NCBI GenBank assembly: GCA_035222895.1
Contig: JAVYIG010000035.1
Coordinates: 434,001-498,000 of the forward strand
Length of the DNA: 64,000 nucleotides
Reading direction: 5' to 3'
Source: Strongylocentrotus droebachiensis
Taxonomy: Eukaryota > Echinodermata > Echinoidea > Camarodonta > Strongylocentrotidae
Positions 24,404 to 34,370 of this stretch are shown here, one piece after another. The first letter of the stretch is position 1; each line of letters begins with the position of its first letter. The notes beneath the pieces are model-generated. The model did no database searches and was not told the origin of the DNA. It saw nothing but the letters and a program-made list of their open reading frames with translations. Made by a program: the position numbers and the translations under genes.

Positions 24404-25012
24404 CAGTGTGAGTCAAAAAAAAGTTTACACCTAGAAAATTGCTAATTATTTTAAAAATCATCTATGAACAGTAAATTATTATATATCGTATGAAAGAATG
24501 TTTTATCCCAAATCATTTGGTACCATTTTTGTGTGGTATGTGTTCACGCATGGATGAACAGGAGGCATTGTTTGCGAGAGTGCAAAAACGACTTGCGCCA
24601 AAGTTGCTTATGTGATGTTTGAATAAAACAATTGGGATTAGGGTATTAATTCGGTCTTTGCAGATCCAAATAACATCCCTAACAAAATTAATCATGCCAC
24701 ACATATTAAATATGCAAATATGCAAAATGCACATGCAATGCATTTCATTTGATACATTCATTTCATTCTCTCACTCCGCTAATCCAAACATAATACATAC
24801 TGTAGGCATCACTTTGGCGCAAGTCGATTTTTGCACTCTCGCAAACAATGCCTCCTGTTCAACCACGCGTGAACAAATACCACACAAAAATGGTACCAAA
24901 TGATTTGGGATAAAACACTCTTTCATAAGATGTATAATAACTTACTGTTCATAGATGACTTTAAAAATAATTAATAATTTTCTAGGTGTAAACTTTTTTT
25001 TGGTTCACACGG
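24404..25012. mobile_element. Mariner-like MITE with long inverted repeats, copy 1
   Basis: Flanked by TA (24402-24403 and 25013-25014). The first about 200 bp and the last about 200 bp are inverted copies, starting GTGTGAGTCAAAAAAAAG and carrying TTTACACCTAGAAAATT. The TA target suggests the Tc1/mariner superfamily. No transposase. It lies in gene A's 5' flank. Confidence 0.72.
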
Positions 25013-25317
25013 TATATCCTTATTTAGGTCTTCTCCCGATTTTGTTCTATAACTTTGTTTTTATTTCATTTTTTCTCCCTCGCTCTCAATGACACACACA
25101 CTCTCTCTCTCTCTCTTTGTCTCACACCCCCTTCTCTCTCCGTACTGCTAGCTTTATAGTGAACTAAACGCTATTACATTTCCCACAGTTAGTTCATCAC
25201 TATTTTTATGAAATAACGTCAAGTGCATTCCGTATATAGAGATTGCATTTGCGATGGTAGTTGTGGTGGCACATATTGTAGTGGTAGTATGATCAGAAGT
25301 GATGGTAACAGTACTAG

Positions 25318-25393
25318 AAGTAGTACGGCAGCAGTAGTTGTAGTAGTAGTAGTACCGGCAGTAGTATTAGTAGTAGTTGAAGTAGTAGTAGTG

Positions 25394-25453
<60 letters not shown>

Positions 25454-25493
25454 TTGGCAGTAGTATTAGTAGTAGTTGAAGTAGTAGTAGTAC

Positions 25494-25526
<33 letters not shown>

Positions 25527-25550
25527 AAGAAGAAGTTGTAGTGGTAATAA
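25318..25550 (+). repeat. (GTA)n microsatellite
   Basis: Long imperfect GTA/GTT tract in the 5' flank of gene A. A matching tract occurs at 34074-34340 in the copied flank. The long Val-rich reading frame it creates is an artefact. Confidence 0.85.
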
Positions 25551-25559
25551 TATTTTAAA

Positions 25560-26394
25560 GGTCCTATAAAATGTACTTTGATTTTCAAAAGAAACAAGAT
25601 ATAATACATTTGCATTATGAGCATTGTTGTTTTTTAAGGTTTTTAGCTGTTTAAACAGCTGCCCCTTTGACAGGTTACTCTTTGATTCTTTTCGATAGTG
25701 TCATTTTCAGAAAGGAGGTATCCGAGGGAAATCTTTTCAAGTAAGTAAAATCTTCAACGCTAACAAACGCCCCTGTCCACGCACACGGCTGCATCAACAA
25801 ATGCACACAACATGCTAATAATACCCTTACTTTTCCCGCATATTCATTTCAATTTAATTTCGATTTTGTATCACGTTACAGTATAATTTAGTGAGTTATC
25901 GGAGTATGACTTATTAATAATGAATTTCTAATCGGTCGTGGGGTTTCGATATACATTATATTTTGTTCATTACTAATTCATTAGTAAAATGAAAATGAAT
26001 GAGGATTCCGCTTTACAATTTACAAGGATGCCAGGTACGAATTATTTTTCCTAGCCGTCATAGAAAACAGAATCTCATTCCTCGGAAAGATAAATGGGGT
26101 GTGGAGAGAGATAGAGAGAGACATAATGAGAGAGAGCGAGAGAAAGGGAGTGAGAGAGAGAGAGAGAGTGTGTGTGTGTGAGAGAGACAGAGAGAGACAG
26201 TGAGGGGGAGAGAGGGAGTGTTTGTGTGTGTGTGGGTTTGGATATGTGTGTGTATGTTTGGGTTTGGATAGTTGTGTGTGTGGGTATTTTGTTAAACTTG
26301 TGTATAGATTTGGATAGGTGCGTGTGGGTTCCAATGTTTTTATATATGTTTGTAAAAAATCACTGTGTAAATTCTTTTTGTCACTGCTTTGCAG
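25560..26394. repeat. Gene C upstream region: copies of gene A intron 1 and of gene B intron 15
   Basis: 25740-26100 matches 18400-18800 (gene A intron 1). From about 26230 the sequence matches 62840-62980 just before gene B exon 16. GA and GT repeats occupy 26105-26300 near the join. No exons are seen. Confidence 0.6.
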
Positions 26395-26525
26395 AGCTGG
26401 ACTTCGGAGCACTTTGTTGCTCTTCCCCCCTGCTTGGTATCGCTTGGCTATTGACACCTGTAGTGGCAGTTTTCCCTCACGTCAAGGCTTTGGAATACAC
26501 CTTTAACCTGCTTAATTCTCTTCAG
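26395..26525 (+). pseudogene. Gene C TM6 exon with +1 frameshift
   Basis: It begins [10 protein letters not shown] in the normal frame, then shifts at the C run 26425-26430. The downstream frame encodes [15 protein letters not shown] and [11 protein letters not shown] up to donor CAG|GTATC. Compared with B the changes after the shift are few and mostly conservative (FPHVKALE versus FPQVKVLE). Confidence 0.82.
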
Positions 26526-27157
26526 GTATCTTTTATTATCAGTGCTAACCTGGCGTTGTAATCCAACACCATGATGTCAGTGACATGATGATTTTAATTT
26601 TCAATGTAAACAAAATGGAAACTAAAAGAAAGAGAGAGAGGGCGGGGCCGATGAAACGAAGATAATCCTACCTTTTCTTTAAAGAGAAGGTTGAGCTCTT
26701 AGGCTTTGTAGAAGTGAAAACAAATAATTTGAAATATTCAACATACCACTTCACAATAAGGGAAAATATCATATTGAAAATGTTACGTCATTTCTCTCAA
26801 ATTCCAAATAACTGAATATATCATATCTTAGGACCAAAGTTTGATCCTACTTATTTCTGTAGTGCCGTACCATGTTTGTGTGCAATGATTTTCCTTCTGA
26901 CAAGAATTTTTCGTTTGTTATTTTCAAAAACCTCATAGGCAATCAACGCACATTAGGTCCTAGATCATTTCTGCCTTCTTGATGTAATTGTCTGATCAGT
27001 ACTCAAATTTGATTTTAACCATGCACGGGCATATGTGCCTTCAACATTTTTACTTGTATTTTTCATTTTTGTTTTACTACTACGAGACGTTCATATCTAA
27101 GTTTAGTGCTGTGCATGTATCGTACTAAAGTAGATTATGTCTGTTGTTTCCTTGCAG

Positions 27158-27199
27158 GGGTTCTTCGTCGCATGGCTCTATTGCTTTCTCAATTCGGAG
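27158..27199 (+). CDS. Gene C TM7 exon
   Basis: A 42-nt exon, phase 0-0, acceptor CTTGCAG and donor GAG|GTATGT. It encodes [15 protein letters not shown] has [14 protein letters not shown]. The pattern G-F-F-V-x2-L-Y-C-x-L-N is the conserved TM7 end of adhesion GPCRs. Confidence 0.82.
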
Positions 27200-27635
27200 G
27201 TATGTAATGAAATCATAGCTGGCATCAGACACTCAAAACAATTTTATTTCGAATTCGCTCTGTAAAGAAGTAAAGATGGGCGTTATCGTAGAGAAAAGAT
27301 AGCTATGATGCAACAGGCAAAAATGTGAATCTTACGCCCCACAATATGCTGCTTGTAATTCGTGTTTAGTGTATAAAGGCAAGTTAATTTCATCGTGGAT
27401 TTTGTATTAGAAGTAGGCTATATAAAAAATAAATATTCGAATATTGATCTCCCAACCGCCTATTTAAAAAAAAAGAAATTCTTCAAAACTGCGAATGTCC
27501 GATAGTCCACAGTAAATATGTGCAACTCCTCGAAACAGGCAAGACTGACAGTGCACACAATATGAAGCTTTCGATTTAGTAACATAAAATCAAACAGAAG
27601 GTCTCTATTATTGTGATTTGTTATTATTACCACAG

Positions 27636-27722
27636 GTTCGAAACGCAATCAGAGAACATGTTCGCAAATCTCGTGAAAGCAGGGCTTCGAACACCAATCC
27701 CAGTACAGTTTCAACAACTGAA
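27636..27722 (+). CDS. Gene C first cytoplasmic tail exon
   Basis: An 87-nt exon, phase 0-0. It encodes VRNAIREHVRKSRESRASNT and NPSTVSTTE. The opening V-R-x-A-I-R-x-H-x-R-K is basic and amphipathic, as expected of helix 8 after TM7. The equivalent exon of gene B would fall near 64.2 kb, just past the window. Confidence 0.75.
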
Positions 27723-27910
27723 GTAAATGAAGTTTAAGTTTACACTCTATCTAATTATGCAATAATTATCTTCTTCTTTTTTTCTAGCGCAATAATAGCG
27801 TATGTCTGCCCAGCATTTTTGTACACGCATGCGTGTAACCGCTCGATTCTGATTCGAACAAAACGCGCAACGAACATAATTTTTAGGGGACGTCTCTGTA
27901 ATATGTGAGT

Positions 27911-28173
27911 GATGCTAGAAAGAGGGAAAAAATATTGGACATTTATAGTCTCATTAATCTTATTCATGAGCCTCGAAATGTTATCTTTCGCGTGAATTAG
28001 TGTGCTGATATGAGAATCTTTGTTATTACAATGTTAACTGAAAATGCAAGAGAGAGGGAAAAATATTGGGGAATTTAAAGTCTCATTAATCTTATTCATA
28101 AGCCTCTAAATGTTATCTTTCGCGTGAATTAGTGTTCTTGTGTGAGAATCTTTGTTTTTATGATGTTAACTGA
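27911..28173. repeat. Tandem duplication of about 132 bp in gene C intron
   Basis: Two adjacent copies share GAGGGAAAAA, TCTCATTAATCTTATTCAT and TTATCTTTCGCGTGAATTAG. They differ at a few bases. Confidence 0.6.
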
Positions 28174-28569
28174 AATGAGACGGCCATGTTCTTGTGATTA
28201 GGGCACTTTTGTCATGAATTTTTCGGGCGAATGAATAACGAAGTTGTGTATAACAAAGGCGTTTGTCAAGTGAAATGCTGCCCCCAAATTGAATGTGTAA
28301 AGATTGTCATTTTATGGTATTAATTCATATAAAAAATATGTTAGCTAAATTCAAATGTAAAGTTGTTATATTCACAAACAATCATTTGTGTGTGGAGGTG
28401 TCGTGGTCTTTTATAGTACTATTAATATTTTATTATGCAGGATCTAATAATATGCAGTTTTATTTTTATTGCGATCATATGGTTATTTTCTACTTCTCTT
28501 TTTTTCTTTGTTATTTTTTTTATGTTATCTACCATTTTTGTTTTGTTATTTATCTCTTTGTTTTTTCAG

Positions 28570-28668
28570 GGAAGTGCAGCTAAGCCTGGTATGAGATTGA
28601 TTCGAGTTGCCCCAGCTCCAGTTGGTCCAACACAAAACCAAGCCGGAGTCTCTAGTCACTCAACCTAA
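28570..28668 (+). CDS. Gene C last coding exon and stop
   Basis: Acceptor TTTTTTCAG is followed by GSAAKPGMRLIRVAPAPVGP and TQNQAGVSSHST, then TAA. It is short, Ser/Pro-rich and has no recognised motif. It joins the previous exon in phase 0. Polyadenylation-type AATAAA hexamers follow at 28941 and 29100. Confidence 0.65.
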   Translation, partial: GSAAKPGMRLIRVAPAPVGPTQNQAGVSSHST

Positions 28669-29110
28669 TTAGGCCTAAGCAGTAACACCCATCACGTCCT
28701 TCTAAGAGGTGTCCTAAATGAGTACCTCGAATACTTGATTGAGCATATGAAGGTTGCGGGTACGAGCACCTACACAGCAACGATATCCTCTCGAAGACAT
28801 TAATGTACATTTGTCACACAACACCCGGATGTACTATACTGTATAAGTGGGTAGGCCTACCTAGAAGGAATTATTTCTTGAATTCACTGTGCGGTGATGA
28901 TGGTTGCTGGTGACAATATTTCCAAAGTCTTTAGAAAGCGAATAAAGACATTGTATCATACAGTACAAAATATTTGTTGCAATTAGTGTTATGCAGTAGT
29001 TGTTTCTATACGGTAATCCTTTCATGGGTTTGGTTGGAGGTTTAATTATTTACTTTTTATTCAGTATGAGTTCAAACCATGGAATTTTATTACCATGACA
29101 ATAAAACATT
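28669..29110 (+). other. Probable 3' UTR of gene C with two AATAAA signals
   Basis: Non-coding sequence after the TAA. AATAAA occurs at 28941-28946 and at 29100-29105. No other feature is seen. Whether gene C is transcribed is unknown. Confidence 0.45.
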
Positions 29111-31180
29111 TGATATATAGTTTGATAGATAGATATGTATAGCGATATTGATATGTGAGTCGATGATGTAGTGTTGTCTATGTTGATGAGGTCAAATCGG
29201 ATTATTTATAACTTTTGGGTGTTTAAAAGGTTGTGCTAGGGGGCACTGAACAAAATAACAATCGCGTTATGCAAACATATAGAAAAATCCTTGTTGATAA
29301 AGATTTTGTTTTATCCTTGAGCATGTTGTGCCTACGTGTATAAAACGTTGCTAATAATATCATAAATTTCCCGGCCAATTTCGAAAATTTACCTTTCCGA
29401 TTTATTTTCCCATTCCGTGTTGTTAGGTATTAGGGCAAGTCATAATGTTTGTTCTATCTAGCTACGACTAATGTATGCAATTTAAAATCTGGTTCTTGAA
29501 ACACATTTGTTTGTAACAGGTGAATGAAATCATTTGTAATGAGGCGCCCAACAAAGACTAGATTATGCATTGAATATGATTACATTACGAAAATGGCCTA
29601 TTGAATAGACTGTTCATTTTATAAGTGGAATTTAAAAAACCTCGAAATTAGCCGGAAAACCTATGATAATAAGATCAGCATTTTTCTAAGAAAGTATGAA
29701 AATGAAAGTCCTTTTTTCTAAAGCATAATATTTTGCTTAACATGTTAGTGTATATAAAAGTGGTGTGAAGTAGAAATGGTACTCTAATAGTTTTTTTAGG
29801 AAAAGTAAAGAAGTAGAAAAGTTCGTTTCATTGAACGCTGAGCGTCCAGATGCTTATTGTTAGATTAGTGTTAATGATTGAAATTGTTATTTTTACGATC
29901 CTAATGAGTAACTTAGCACGTCGTACGTAATGAAGCTAAGAATAGAATTGATGTGAGGAAATTTTATTACCGATTTGTTATTAATAATTACTGTACAGGT
30001 ATATCATTGCATTAATAATAAACCGAATTTTGATTTATTTCTTAATGTATATGCAACAAAAATGTCATAGTGGTTCAGGTATAAACAATGCTTATTAGAA
30101 GTTATTGCAGTCCCGTTTTCGGGATTTGTTCATGTCGAAAATGTGTAAAAAGTTTAGTTTGCAAATGTTTTTTTTTCTCGAAGTAATCAGAGGATAGAAG
30201 TTGCGTAAAAATATACGAAAATATGCACAATTTCTTTTCGATTGCTATTTTATGGACTATCTAGACGAGTTTGTGAGAAGTATGTAGCATCTAGGAAAGC
30301 GGAGATAGGTAGGCTGAAAGAAAAATATGAAAATGGATCTAAAGTTGACAAAAACGGGCATGCATGAGTGATTTTTTGAGGAAAACGAAGAGTTCCGTGG
30401 GATGCTATAAGCGTTTTTTTTTCTTCAATTATTATGGTATTTTCAGTCATATAATATATGGCTTACATATACATGTAAGTGAGCGTCCTGTTGGATGATT
30501 TCCAATCAGATGCGGCCAGTTTCCAATCTCCTTCCACTCTTTTCCTATCTTTTTGGGGGGGGAGTATTTGTTTGTCTTTTTCATTTTCTTCTTCTTCTTC
30601 TCCCCCCCCCCCCTCTCTCTTTCTTTTTTTATACTCTCTCCTCTCTCGCGCTCGTTTTCTTCCGTTTTCATTTTTCTTTTCCGTGCACTTCTAGTCCTTT
30701 TCTTTATTTTGTCATTCTTCCTTACAGCAATTAAGGAAAGTGTATAAAGGATAGGGATAGGAAGGAAGATTATATTTGAGGTCTTCCCATCTTATACAGA
30801 TATCTTCAAACTGCAGTGGCTGATCCAGGGGCCGAATCGGCCACGCCTCATCCTCCATTGGGCGGCATTTAAAAAAGGAAAGAGATGGGGGCGATCGACC
30901 GCAGCCTCCTTTTCCTGCGGCCTTCATAAAGGGAAAATTAAAAAAAATAGAGCGACGAAAGAAAAGAAATAAAAAGTTAAGAGAAGAAGGTAGATGGAGA
31001 GATAAAGAAGACGAAAGAGAGAAAGAGAGAAAGAGAGAAATAGAGAAAGAAAGAGAAGAAAAAAATTAAAAAAAGAACGTAAAACTTAAATGTACACATA
31101 TATGGATTACATTGCAGATGGGTTGGCACCACATGAACCAACGAAGACTTGAGACGAAAATAGAACAGTTCAATGAAAGT
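29111..31180. other. Intergenic region, no gene seen
   Basis: AT-rich sequence with a T/C-rich tract at 30585-30720 and a purine-rich tract at 30940-31075. Reading frames in these tracts are low complexity. Nothing else can be supported. Confidence 0.5.
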
Positions 31181-31925
31181 GTTTTGTAGTGAGATAAAGA
31201 GAGAGAGAGAGGGCGAGAGAGTGAGAGAGAGAGAGAGATGATTAATTTAGAAATTATAATGATAGTGCGTGTTAGAATTTCAAGGAGAAATGTTTCAATT
31301 TCTATCGCTATTGAAGGCCATATTGAAAGTTCTAAATTGTGAACAACTCAAAATCATCCGGTAGCAGGAATTAGCCACTGTAACCTGACAGGGGCCCCAA
31401 GGCGGCCCTTAGACCAAATCCGTAAGTATAGAAGCGGTTCCCCTGGACGTAATTCAAGACGACACTTTGTTCTATGAAGTTATAATGAGAGAGAACCGAT
31501 TTATAGCGAAATACAGTTTTTATGGCTCAGGTCGCCTATCTTGAAATTCATGAAATTACTAAAACTCGAGAACAAAAGGGGGCTTCGTCCCATGGCCACC
31601 GACAGGGCTCTGTCCCTGAAGCACACGTGTCCTAATAGGGTTTCCTGGATTCCATCAAGTAGGGCTCGCGTGCACCTTGGTTTCGCTCCCTCCCCTTTCG
31701 GAACATTTAGGAACCTCCGCTGAAACTGTGAACATTCTCCGAATCATTTATCTTAGTTGACATTTCCTTGCAGAATTATTCATCTTAACAAACGAATTAT
31801 TAAATTAACAATTCATATATTCAGATATCTTGTTCTTATCACCAGCTTGTATTTACAACAATATTGCTGAATGGTCACTACCCACATTTGGAAATATCTA
31901 CTCTGGAGATAAAGTCATGAAGTCA
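31180..31925. repeat. Second copy of part of gene A intron 1
   Basis: A GA repeat (31196-31240) is followed by sequence whose end (31660-31920) matches 19370-19640, sharing CTCGCGTGCACC and CCCACATTTGGAAATATCTA. Diverged, so older than the gene C duplication. Confidence 0.5.
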
Positions 31926-31959
31926 TTGAAGAACAACTCCTGAAACTTATCAATTGTAA

Positions 31960-32950
31960 CGGTTTTAAAATAGCCCATTAGAATAATTGTGCTTCTTTAA
32001 CTAAAAATATTGATGAAATCCGCATTTTATTGAAACGAACCAATATAGGTGTGATGGATATGGTATTGAACGAAAAGATAGAAACAGAGCAGGAGGAGGT
32101 GTTGCTACTTACATGTACAGTACGTAAGAGAAGACATTAATTACATTGTTAGGTCTGACTTTTCTGTTGAAAATTTGAAAATAGTCGTTATAGAGATCAA
32201 ACGACCATACTCTCGCCCTGTTATTATTGTTAACTGGTACAGACCGCCAGACTCAAATCTTGCCATTCTTCAATCATTTGAGACGTTGTTAGAGAAAATT
32301 GTTGTATTGAACAGTGAATGTATTATTCTGGGTGACATGAATTGTGATCTTTTGAAAACAGATAAAACTTCTTATACGAAACATTTGTATCAAATAATGG
32401 AAAGGTATAATTTCAATCAGTGTATCACTTCCCCGGCTAGAGTTACACATACTTCGTCAATTATTGATTTAATATGGACAAATAAACGGGATAAAATCGG
32501 ACAAGCAAGTGTTATTGAAATGTCACTCATTGATCACTATCTTGTTTATTGTACATTGGGGAAAACAAAAGGGTGTAAACAAAATGAGCATAGGCACAAA
32601 GTAGGGAGAAATATGAAAAAATGTTAATGTTGAGAAATTAAAGGAAGACGTTGCTGCTTTATCATGGAAAGAAAAACAAAACATAAACAGTGTAATAGAG
32701 GCTTATGATTGTTTTGAAAAGGCACTTCTAAGTATACTTGACAAACATGCACCTGTGCGCCAAAAGAGAATTAAGAAAAAAGAGTCTTCTTGGATGAATA
32801 ACAATATTTTATTATTGATAAGAGAAAGAAATGATCAAAGGAAAAAAGCGAAACAAACTGGTGAGTCTGATGATTGAAAAAGATATAGAGAATTACGAAA
32901 TAAGGTTACTGCATGTATCCGTCAAGCAAAGAATGCTTAATGCCAAAAAA
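31960..32950 (+). mobile_element. Degenerate LINE fragment: endonuclease domain and linker
   Basis: An open stretch 32175-32627 encodes an endonuclease/exonuclease/phosphatase-type domain with VNWYRPPDSN, CIILGDMNCDLL, SSIIDLIWT and LIDHYLVY, the usual motif order in apurinic endonucleases of non-LTR retrotransposons. Upstream (31960-32170) lie frameshifted remains of the N-terminal part; downstream (32640-32940) is a Lys-rich linker (KHAPVRQKR, SSWMNNNI) broken by a stop. No reverse transcriptase is present. It ends abruptly at a copy of gene A's 5' flank. Confidence 0.75.
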
Positions 32951-33810
32951 ACATAATTATGTTACGTTTTCGTTTGTTGTTGTGCCTGACTATCTGCGAT
33001 GTATTAATACGATAAATGGTTTATCTCTAATTGATATCCTGATCACATCAACAAGTCCGACACCACGACAAATAGTTACCTTACTCCCATCGGCCAAGAA
33101 TCGGTCGGTTGGAGTCTGAATCAGTTTATTAGTCTGCCTAACATATCAGTACTTTCTTTTATATTGGTCTACTTTGTTTTCAATCGTATTAACTGTGTTC
33201 TTCTTTTTCATTCAAATCAAGCTGTAATGGCTATTTGCCCATTCATTCTCGTTTATTCTTTTATCCCCCCCCCTCTCTATTGGCCTCTCTTTTTGCGTCT
33301 CACTTCCATGTTCAGTCTTTTCTCTATCTCTGCTCCACACTTAATTTCACTTCACCCCCCTCTCTCTCTCTCTCTCTTTCTCTCTCTCATACTCATAAAC
33401 GCGCGCACGCGTGCACAATCACACGCCCATAAAACACACACACGCACGCACACGTTTACTCTCTCTTTCTCTCCCTCTTTATTCCTCTCTGGGTCTTCTA
33501 CCGAATTTATGTTATATCTCTGTCTTTATTTCATTTTTTTCTCCCTCGCTCTCATTTTAAAGGTCTCCCTCTGTCTGCCCACCCCCCCCCCCCCCGCTTC
33601 TCTCTAGCGCTATCTAGTACACGAAACGTTAATGCCTTCCCCACAGTTAGCTTATCACTATTTTTAATGAAATAACTGTAAAGGCATTCCGTATATAGGG
33701 AATGCATTAGCGATGGCAGTGGTGGTGACACAGATTATAGTGGTAATATTATCAACAGTCGTGGAAACAGTACTAGTTGCATCAGCAGCTGTAGTGGTAG
33801 TAGTAGTAGC
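32950..33810 (+). repeat. Copy of gene A 5' flank without the gene
   Basis: Matches 23840-25320 (minus the mariner-like MITE), sharing GTGCCTGACT, GGTTTATCTCTAATTGATAT, the TC/CA-rich stretch and TTCCGTATATAG before a GTA repeat. The promoter-proximal part and signal exon are missing. A third, inverted copy is the flank of gene B at 42480-43180. Confidence 0.65.
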
Positions 33811-34073
33811 AGGGGCGGATCCAGCTTTTTATAAAGGGGGGGGTTGGGGTTGTATGCGAGGGAGCGTAGCGACCGAGTCCAAGCGAGCGGAGCGAGCGAG
33901 GGGGGAGGGTGTGGGAGGGGGGTGTCCCCCCTCCCACAGTAGGGAAAATTTTTGAAAATCTGTGTGTGAAAATGGCGTTTTCTTGCGATAAGATTTTTAA
34001 AAAATGGTCCCCGGATTTTTTTTTGGGGGGGTTGCAACCCCCCCAACCCCCCCCCCCCCTAGATCCGCCACTG
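33810..34073. mobile_element. hAT-like MITE inserted in a GTA microsatellite
   Basis: Ends CAGGGGCGGATCCAG and CTAGATCCGCCACTG, with AGTAG on both sides. The target duplication cannot be sized inside an AGT repeat. 264 bp, G-rich at the left and C-rich at the right, non-coding. Confidence 0.7.
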
Positions 34074-34165
34074 AGTAGTAGTAGTTGAAGAAGTAGTATT
34101 ATTATTATTAGTAGGAGTAGTAGTGGCAGTAGTAGTAGTAGTAGTATTCGTAGTAGTAGTAGTAT

Positions 34166-34200
<35 letters not shown>

Positions 34201-34278
34201 ATAGTAGTAGTAGTAGTAGTAGTATAGTAGTAGTGGTAGTAAAAGTAGTAGAAGTAGTAGTATTATTATTAGTAGTAT

Positions 34279-34328
<50 letters not shown>

Positions 34329-34370
34329 TAGTAAAAGTAATAAAAGTAAAAGTAGTAGTGTAGTAGTTAA
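34074..34370 (+). repeat. (AGT)n microsatellite
   Basis: Imperfect AGT/ATT tract continuing the repeat interrupted by the MITE. Corresponds to the tract at 25318-25550. Confidence 0.85.

Larger units (their letters stand above)
26395..28668 (+). pseudogene. Gene C: truncated adhesion GPCR copy, last four coding exons with a frameshift
   Basis: Exons 26395-26525 (TM6), 27158-27199 (TM7), 27636-27722 and 28570-28668 (C-tail, TAA at 28666-28668). Exons and introns of the first two match the end of gene B (62982-63786) almost base for base, so the copy is recent. The TM6 exon has six C at 26425-26430 where B has CCCCTT, giving 131 nt instead of 130. In frame it reads LLLFPPAWYR and soon stops, while the correct continuation ([10 protein letters not shown]) sits in the next frame. 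No signal, GAIN, GPS or TM1-5 exons are found upstream: the space to the left holds copies of gene A's intron 1 and 5' flank. Most likely a partial duplicate; a base-calling error in the C run is the alternative for the frameshift alone. Confidence 0.8.

Noticed and set aside
25223-25558. Long Val-rich reading frame
   Set aside because: It is simply the translation of a GTA microsatellite.
30447-30734. Charged and Phe/Ser-rich frames
   Set aside because: Low-complexity T/C tract; no homologous copy or splice signals.
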